Of a stretch of 9,168 bases of DNA, positions 5,532 through 9,168 are shown one piece after another. The position numbers and the translations under genes are program-made. Source of the stretch: Rhodospirillaceae bacterium. Its GTDB lineage: Bacteria; Pseudomonadota; Alphaproteobacteria; DSM-16000; Inquilinaceae. Numbering within the stretch: the stretch's first letter is position 1; each line of letters begins with the position of its first letter. The notes under the pieces are model-generated. The model was not told the DNA's origin. It saw only the letters and a program-made list of their open reading frames with translations, and did not search any database. The stretch is from the NCBI GenBank assembly GCA_020425485.1, contig JAGQRL010000205.1, positions 1 through 9,168 of the forward strand. Direction: 5' to 3'.

Positions 5532-6338
5532 CTAGCCGGCCAGTTCGCGCGAACGGGCGGCGGCGGCGGCAACGGCGCGGGTGAGCAGCTCGGTCAGGGC
5601 ATCGCCGTCCATCAGCTCGGCCAGGGCGGCCGCCGTGGTGCCGCCGGGGCTGGTGACGTTCTGGCGCAGCTCGTCGGCCGCCTCGCGGGACTGCTCGGCC
5701 AGGGCACCGGCACCGATCACCGTGCCGCGGGCGAGCCGCATGGCGATGTCCGCCGGCAGGCCGGCCGCCTCGCCGGCCTTGGCCAGGGCTTCGATCAGCA
5801 GGAACACATAGGCCGGGCCGCCGCCGGACACCGCCGTCACCACATCGATGAGGTCTTCGTCCTCCAGCCACTCCACGGCGCCGACGGCGCTGAGCAGCCC
5901 GCTGCACAGGGCCTTCTGCTCCGGCGTCACGCCCGGCCCGGCGAACAGCACCGAGACCCCCTTGGCGATGGCGGCCGGGGTGTTGGGCATGGCCCGCACC
6001 ACGCGTGCGCCGGCACCCAGGCGGTCGAGGAAATAGTCCACCGGTTTGCCCGCCGCGATGGACAGGAACACCGTGGAGGACTTGGCGAAGGACCGGTAGG
6101 GGTAGATCACCTCGTCCATCACCTGCGGCTTCACCGCCAGCACCACGACGCCGGGCCGCGTATCGGGCGGCAGGGAGTCGAAATCGGTGACGGGATAGAC
6201 GCCGGACAGCCGCGGCACATCGGTGTTGGGTTCGACCACCAGATAGCGGTCGGCAACTGCCGCCCGGCGCCAGCCGGACAGCATCGCTCCCCCCATCTTG
6301 CCGCAGCCGATCAGGAGAAGGTCACGCATGTGAATCAT
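5532..6338 (-). CDS. proC: Pyrroline-5-carboxylate reductase
   Basis: ProC reduces 1-pyrroline-5-carboxylate to proline with NAD(P)H, the last step of proline synthesis. The 268-residue product has normal length. The N-terminal Rossmann fold carries GCGKMGGAM (11-19) and VVVLAVKPQ (64-72). MPNTPA (117-122) is the conserved active-site loop. The C-terminal dimerisation domain has SGGGPAYVFLLIEAL (171-185) and the family signature TSPGGTTAAAL (229-239). The ATG at 6338 is preferred, with AAGGG about 9 bases upstream; an ATG at 6329 is also possible and lacks such a site. The frame stays open to 6599 through the ybjN-like gene, but that extension has no homology-like features. It lies 34 bases after the ybjN-like stop and 3 bases before the YbaK-type gene, so the three look like one operon. 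Confidence 0.95.
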   Translation of the reverse strand: MIHMRDLLLIGCGKMGGAMLSGWRRAAVADRYLVVEPNTDVPRLSGVYPVTDFDSLPPDTRPGVVVLAVKPQVMDEVIYPYRSFAKSSTVFLSIAAGKPVDYFLDRLGAGARVVRAMPNTPAAIAKGVSVLFAGPGVTPEQKALCSGLLSAVGAVEWLEDEDLIDVVTAVSGGGPAYVFLLIEALAKAGEAAGLPADIAMRLARGTVIGAGALAEQSREAADELRQNVTSPGGTTAAALAELMDGDALTELLTRAVAAAAARSRELAG

Positions 6339-6372
6339 GGGCCAGGCCCTTGTGGAACGGACGGTGCGACGG

Positions 6373-6876
6373 CTACGCCTCGGCCACCGTATCGAGGATC
6401 GCGGCGGAGACCGCCTCGTGGGCCGACTTGCCGCCCCAGACGACGAACTGGAACACCGGGAAGAAACGGTCGCACTCGGTGATGGCGATGTCGATAAGGT
6501 CTTCAAGCTGCTCCACGCTCGCCCCCTGGGCACCGCGTAGCAGAGTCGTGTGGCGGAACATCGGCGAGCTGGCCTCGCCGTCGATATCGAAATGGCCAAG
6601 CCAAAGGCGTTCGTTGATCACCGCCAGCAACTCGACCACCGCGGCGCGCCGGTTGGGCAGCACCCGCATGTCGAACTGGCAGGAGAACTGCATCGCGCTG
6701 ACGTCGTCCTGCCAGAAGAAGAACAGGCGGTAATGGCACCAGCGGCCGCTGATCTCCACCAGCATTTCTTCCGCACTCAGCCGCTCGAACGACCAGTCGT
6801 TGGCACCGACGATCTCTTCCAGAAGCTCCAGGGGGTTCTGGGTTGCGGCGGTGGTTTCGGTGGACAGCATGGTCAT
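6373..6876 (-). CDS. YbjN domain-containing protein
   Basis: The 167-residue product resembles alphaproteobacterial YbjN-domain proteins, which share the fold of type III secretion chaperone-like sensory regulators but whose biochemical role is not settled. Visible features are the N-terminal helix NPLELLEEIVGANDWSFERLSAEEMLVEISGRW (14-46), a beta-rich core (YRLFFFWQDDVSAMQFSCQFDMRV, 49-72), a helix (AAVVELLAVINERLWLGHFDID, 78-99) and a C-terminal helix with FFPVFQFVVWGGKSAHEA (138-155). There is no signal peptide or membrane segment, so it should be cytoplasmic. The ATG at 6876 has GGAGGGG upstream at good spacing; a second ATG at 6870 is in frame. It is the first gene of the proposed ybjN-proC-ybaK operon, with a promoter at 6969-6997. 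I recognise the family but cannot state a function. Confidence 0.85.
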   Translation of the reverse strand: MTMLSTETTAATQNPLELLEEIVGANDWSFERLSAEEMLVEISGRWCHYRLFFFWQDDVSAMQFSCQFDMRVLPNRRAAVVELLAVINERLWLGHFDIDGEASSPMFRHTTLLRGAQGASVEQLEDLIDIAITECDRFFPVFQFVVWGGKSAHEAVSAAILDTVAEA

Positions 6877-6933
6877 GCCAGGCCCCTCCGCTGTGGGGGC
6901 ACGCCGCCGGGCCGGCGGTGCTTTGCGATGTAC

Positions 6934-6949
6934 ATCTCGTATCCGAGAT
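6934..6949. promoter_or_regulatory. Inverted repeat in the ybjN-like leader
   Basis: ATCTCG (6934-6939) and CGAGAT (6944-6949) form a perfect 6-bp inverted repeat around TATC. It begins roughly 13 bases after the predicted transcription start, a position suited to a repressor operator or a leader hairpin. A second GC-rich stem (CCGCCG 6904-6909 with CGGCGG 6913-6918) follows before the ribosome site. No regulator can be named. Confidence 0.35.
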
Positions 6950-6968
6950 CTGCCATAGGCCCCGATAT

Positions 6969-6997
6969 ATTGTAGCTGCCGACGAACAGACTACCAA
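6969..6997 (-). promoter_or_regulatory. Sigma-70-type promoter of the ybjN-proC-ybaK operon
   Basis: On the minus strand TTGGTA (6992-6997) and TACAAT (6969-6974) are 17 bases apart, with four and five consensus matches. Transcription would start near 6962, giving a leader of about 85 bases with two inverted repeats. It lies in the gap between ubiK and the ybjN-like gene, downstream of the ubiK terminator, which supports a separate transcript. Confidence 0.68.
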
Positions 6998-7059
6998 TTC
7001 GGCGACCGTTGCACAGACTACCTCGATGTCGCAACACGAATTGCCCGGTCCATCGTGAT

Positions 7060-7073
7060 GATTTCGTGAAATC
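7060..7073. promoter_or_regulatory. Perfect palindrome GATTTC-GT-GAAATC, candidate operator
   Basis: A 6-bp perfect inverted repeat with a 2-base centre lies between the ubiK stop and the ybjN-like promoter, about 63 bases upstream of its -35 box. Its core, TTTCGTGAAA, differs by one base from the palindrome at 4966-4975. It also forms the tail region of the ubiK terminator hairpin, so part of its composition may serve termination instead. Confidence 0.35.
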
Positions 7074-7092
7074 CGGCCGAGGACTCGACCGG
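7073..7092 (-). terminator. Probable intrinsic terminator of ubiK
   Basis: In the minus-strand RNA the eight bases CCGGUCGA pair with UCGGCCGG around a GUCC loop, with one U-G pair. The hairpin begins 2 bases after the ubiK stop at 7095. The following minus-strand bases, GATTTCACG, are only moderately T-rich, so strength is uncertain. It separates ubiK from the downstream ybjN-proC-ybaK operon. Confidence 0.6.
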
Positions 7093-7094
7093 CG

Positions 7095-7448
7095 TTAGTC
7101 TTCGCTGGACGCGTCGGCGGACGCGCTGCGCTTGCGGGTTCCGCCGGCGGTCGCGCTCTTGGTGCTGCGCCGCGCCTTCGGCTTCGCTGCACTTCCATCA
7201 AGCTCCGCCAGCTTGGCTTCCAGGGCGGCGACGCGCTCGGCCAGCGCTTCCTGTTCGGCCCGCGCCGTGGCCGCCATGTCCTGCACCGCCTCGAAGTCTT
7301 CGCGGGTCACCATGTCGAGCCGCCGCAACACCCGCTCGATCTGCTGGCGCATCTGCGCCTCGGCCTCTTCGCGCACCCCGGCCATCGTGCCCATGGCACC
7401 GGACATCAGCCGCGCCAGTTCCTCGAACATCGGATTGTTTGTCTGCAT
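7095..7448 (-). CDS. ubiK: UbiK/BMFP-family ubiquinone biosynthesis accessory factor
   Basis: UbiK (YqiC) is a small coiled-coil protein that helps aerobic ubiquinone synthesis through the Ubi lipid-enzyme complex; the Brucella homologue was described as a membrane fusogenic protein (BMFP). The conserved part is residues 1-84. NPMFEELARLMSGAMGTMAGVREEAEAQMRQQIERVLRRLDMVTREDFEAVQDMA (5-59) is an amphipathic helix with the family VTREDFEAV signature, and residues 62-84 form a coiled coil (ARAEQEALAERVAALEAKLAELD, heptad leucines) for trimer formation. The last 33 residues are a low-complexity tail rich in Lys, Arg, Ser and Ala (AAKPKARRSTKS...RKRSAS), ending acidic. The ATG at 7448 matches the family N-terminus and has GGGGA about 9 bases upstream. 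In-frame ATG 7508 and GTG 7520 would add a glycine-rich, non-conserved extension. It is divergent from hldD. Confidence 0.87.
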   Translation of the reverse strand: MQTNNPMFEELARLMSGAMGTMAGVREEAEAQMRQQIERVLRRLDMVTREDFEAVQDMAATARAEQEALAERVAALEAKLAELDGSAAKPKARRSTKSATAGGTRKRSASADASSED

Positions 7449-7507
7449 GCCGATCAGGTCCCCATCGCTCGGGCCGCCGGAAGATCCGGCGCCGTCGGGT
7501 GGCCGCA

Positions 7508-7536
7508 TTGCCCGCGTCACCTGGCCCGCCTATAAC
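7508..7536 (+). promoter_or_regulatory. Sigma-70-type promoter of hldD
   Basis: TTGCCC (7508-7513) and TATAAC (7531-7536) are exactly 17 bases apart, with four and five consensus matches. Transcription would start near 7543, about 70 bases before the hldD start. The same AT-richer patch (7530-7556) is the likeliest site for a divergent ubiK promoter, but no well-spaced pair was found on the minus strand. Confidence 0.68.
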
Positions 7537-7611
7537 ACAGTTGGTTTCCCGGTATCACGGGCCAAGGGGCCCCAGCCGACTCCGATACGCCGACCGAGGC
7601 GGCGCAGCCAC

Positions 7612-8598
7612 ATGATCATCGTTACCGGCGGCGCCGGCTTCATCGGCGCCAATCTGCTCCGCGGCCTGGAAAGCCGCAATCTTGGCGACCTTGTCGTCTG
7701 CGACACCCTGGGCCAGGAGGACAAATGGCGCAATATCGCCAAGCGCGAGGTTGCCGCCATCGTTCCGCCCGACGAGCTGTTCGCCTATCTCCACCGCCAC
7801 GCGGCCCACATCACCGCGGTGTTCCATATGGGGGCCATTTCGGCCACCACGGAACGCGACGCAGACCTGATCCGCGCCTCCAACATCACCCTGACGCTGG
7901 ATCTGGTGGCGTGGTGCACCGCCCACCGCATCCGCCTGATCTATGCCTCGTCGGCCGCCACCTACGGCGACGGCGCGGCTGGGTTCGACGACGATGCCAG
8001 CCCCGAAGCGCTGGCCCGCCTGCGCCCGCTCAACGCCTATGGCTGGTCCAAGCACGTGGTCGACCGGCGGCTGGCGCGCCTGAAGCTGCGCGGCGAACCG
8101 CTGCCGCCGCAATGCGTGGGGCTGAAGTTCTTCAACGTCTACGGCCCCAACGAGTACCACAAGGACGACATGCGCAGCGTGGTGGCGAAGCTGCACCCCC
8201 AGCTTGCCGCCGGCGAACCCGCCCGGCTGTTCCGCTCCTACCGGCCGGACTATCCCGACGGCGGCCAGAAGCGCGACTTCGTGTGGGTGGGCGACTGCGT
8301 GGACGTGATGCTGTGGCTCTACGACCACCCGGAGGTGAGCGGCCTGTTCAACGTCGGCTCCGGCCAGGCGCGCACCTGGACAGATCTGGCCAATGCCGTG
8401 TTCGCCGCCCTGGAGCGGCAGCCCGACATCGCCTTCATCGAGATGCCGGAAAGCCTGCGGCCGAAATACCAGTACTTCACCGAAGCGCGCATGGACCGGC
8501 TGCGCGCCGCCGGCTACGCCCGGCCGTTCACCACCCTGGAGGACGGGGTGGCCACCTATGTGCGCAGCTATCTCGGCGCCGACGATCCCTATGCCTGA
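7612..8598 (+). CDS. hldD: ADP-L-glycero-D-manno-heptose 6-epimerase
   Basis: HldD (RfaD) converts ADP-D-glycero-D-manno-heptose to the L-glycero epimer, the last step in making the heptose donor for the LPS inner core. The 328-residue product is slightly longer than the E. coli enzyme (310). It is a short-chain dehydrogenase/epimerase: NAD(P)-binding TGGAGFIG (5-12), conserved YASSAATYG (111-119), active-site YGWSK with Tyr143 and Lys147, and GLKFFNVYGPNEYHKDDMRSV (170-190), whose Lys184 matches the second catalytic lysine (Lys178) of E. coli HldD. KRDFVWVGD (220-228) and the C-terminal RPKYQYFTEARMDRLRAAGY also match the family. The ATG at 7612 gives the usual MIIVTGGAGFIG start; the frame is open much further upstream without family features. 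The ribosome site is weak (GAGG about 12 bases upstream). A promoter lies at 7508-7536. The next gene overlaps its stop. Confidence 0.95.
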   Translation: MIIVTGGAGFIGANLLRGLESRNLGDLVVCDTLGQEDKWRNIAKREVAAIVPPDELFAYLHRHAAHITAVFHMGAISATTERDADLIRASNITLTLDLVAWCTAHRIRLIYASSAATYGDGAAGFDDDASPEALARLRPLNAYGWSKHVVDRRLARLKLRGEPLPPQCVGLKFFNVYGPNEYHKDDMRSVVAKLHPQLAAGEPARLFRSYRPDYPDGGQKRDFVWVGDCVDVMLWLYDHPEVSGLFNVGSGQARTWTDLANAVFAALERQPDIAFIEMPESLRPKYQYFTEARMDRLRAAGYARPFTTLEDGVATYVRSYLGADDPYA

Positions 8599-9085
8599 AC
8601 CGCCGGTGCCCCCGCCAGGGCGGGCGCCGGCACCGGATGATTTGGAGCTGGTGGCCTGCACCGCCGCCGATCTCGACGAGGTGCTGGACCTGGTTGCCGC
8701 CTATCACCGTTTCGAGGCCATCGAGATGGCGGCGGGCGAGCGGCGGCACACCCTTGCCCGGCTGATCGGCGACCCCGATCTCGGCAGCATCTGGCTGATC
8801 CGCCGGGGCAGGCGCACGCTGGGCTATGTGGCGGTGTGCCTGGGCTATTCCATCGAGTTCGGCGGCCGCGACGCCTTCCTGGACGAGCTGTATCTGGTGG
8901 ACGGCGAGCGCGGCCGCGGCGTCGGCCGCTGGGCGATCGACCGCGTTTCCGAGCTGCTGGCCGGCCAGGACGTGCGGGCGGTGCACCTGGAAGTGGCCAA
9001 GGACAACGCACCGGCCCTGCGCCTCTATGGCCGGGCCGGCTTCGCCCTGCGCAGCGCCTTCCACCTGATGAGCCGCCGGCTCTGA
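8591..9085 (+). CDS. GNAT family N-acetyltransferase
   Basis: GNAT enzymes move an acetyl group from acetyl-CoA to an amine on a small molecule or protein. The 164-residue product has the fold's order: an N-terminal strand and helices (LELVACTAADLDEVLDLVAAYHRFE, 18-42), LDELYLVDGERGRGVGRWAI (97-116) with the acetyl-CoA pyrophosphate loop R-G-R-G-V-G (107-112), and LEVAKDNAPALRLYGRAGF (133-151), whose asparagine and tyrosine are typical of motif B. The first 16 residues are proline-rich and variable. The ATG at 8591 overlaps the last 8 bases of hldD (ATGCCTGA), which suggests coupled translation; no strong ribosome site is visible. The substrate cannot be deduced. Pairing with hldD hints at, but does not show, a role in envelope sugar metabolism. 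Confidence 0.88.
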   Translation: MPEPPVPPPGRAPAPDDLELVACTAADLDEVLDLVAAYHRFEAIEMAAGERRHTLARLIGDPDLGSIWLIRRGRRTLGYVAVCLGYSIEFGGRDAFLDELYLVDGERGRGVGRWAIDRVSELLAGQDVRAVHLEVAKDNAPALRLYGRAGFALRSAFHLMSRRL

Positions 9086-9098
9086 GGTCTGGCGGCCC

Positions 9099-9168
9099 CG
9101 GCCCGCTCCCCCGCCCGGCCACCCAAGCCATCGTAAACAATTGGGTGGCCGGGTGGGGGTGCGGGCTG
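9099..9168 (+). terminator. Long GC-rich inverted repeat after the GNAT gene; possible terminator or palindromic repeat
   Basis: The arms 9108-9126 and 9141-9159 pair over 19 bp with one G-T pair. They extend outward after a T-T mismatch by GCCCGC (9101-9106) with GCGGGC (9161-9166), and then by one G-T and one C-G pair to the window edge, so the repeat may continue beyond it. The loop is 14 bases and contains TAAACAA. It starts 13 bases after the GNAT stop, as a terminator would, but no T-run is visible before the edge. The wobble pairs are stable only in plus-strand RNA, which fits a role in the hldD-GNAT transcript. Its size is also compatible with a dispersed palindromic repeat. Confidence 0.65.

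Noticed and set aside
5543..5554. Perfect 12-base palindrome GTTCGCGCGAAC
   Set aside because: It lies inside the 3' end of proC, where codons for conserved residues explain it, and there is no intergenic counterpart.
4257..6482. A 741-codon open frame on the plus strand across the TetR-type, YbaK-type and proC genes
   Set aside because: Same reason: it is antisense to well-supported genes, is His/Gln/Gly-rich and has no recognisable domain. Its length comes from codon bias on the other strand.
1..9168. CRISPR arrays, tRNA or rRNA genes, insertion sequences, phage or defence genes
   Set aside because: I saw no regularly spaced repeats, cloverleaf patterns, transposase-like proteins or unusual composition islands; all genes look like native core genes.

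Overview
This window reads as an ordinary chromosomal segment of a GC-rich alphaproteobacterium, most likely in or near the Rhodospirillales/Azospirillum group. The grounds are the GltD sequence, which closely resembles the Azospirillum glutamate synthase beta subunit as I recall it, the phasin, the BMFP-type UbiK and the short UppP. These comparisons are from memory; I ran no search. The window holds eleven protein genes, one of them cut by the left edge, and no tRNA, rRNA, CRISPR array or mobile element that I can see.

Layout. Left block, minus strand (1-2398): gltD, then a glutathione S-transferase (GST) gene, then the start of gltB, closely spaced and probably one transcript for ammonia assimilation by glutamate synthase. 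A 390-base non-coding stretch (2399-2788) separates gltD from the divergent plus-strand gene uppP (2789-3586), which recycles the lipid carrier for cell-wall and LPS synthesis. uppP converges on a phasin gene; a bidirectional hairpin terminator at 3613-3639 lies exactly between them.

Middle block, minus strand (3665-7448): read in the direction of transcription these are ubiK (quinone-biosynthesis accessory factor, with its own terminator), then ybjN-like, proC and a YbaK-type aminoacyl-tRNA editing gene in one tight operon, then a TetR-type regulator, then the phasin. The phasin has a near-consensus promoter, a perfect Shine-Dalgarno (SD) sequence and a TGC-N3-GCA element of the kind bound by PhaR. 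Right block, plus strand (7612-9085): hldD, divergent from ubiK with a good promoter at 7508-7536, overlapping a GNAT acetyltransferase gene by 8 bases. A long GC-rich inverted repeat follows and runs to the right edge.

The genes are mostly housekeeping: nitrogen assimilation, proline synthesis, translation quality control, ubiquinone, envelope (UppP, HldD) and polyhydroxybutyrate granules. I found no convincing undescribed system. Points worth a second look are the GST gene between the two glutamate synthase subunits, a near-identical palindrome (TTTCGYGAAA) in two intergenic regions flanking the middle block, the PhaR-like element, and the long terminal inverted repeat.
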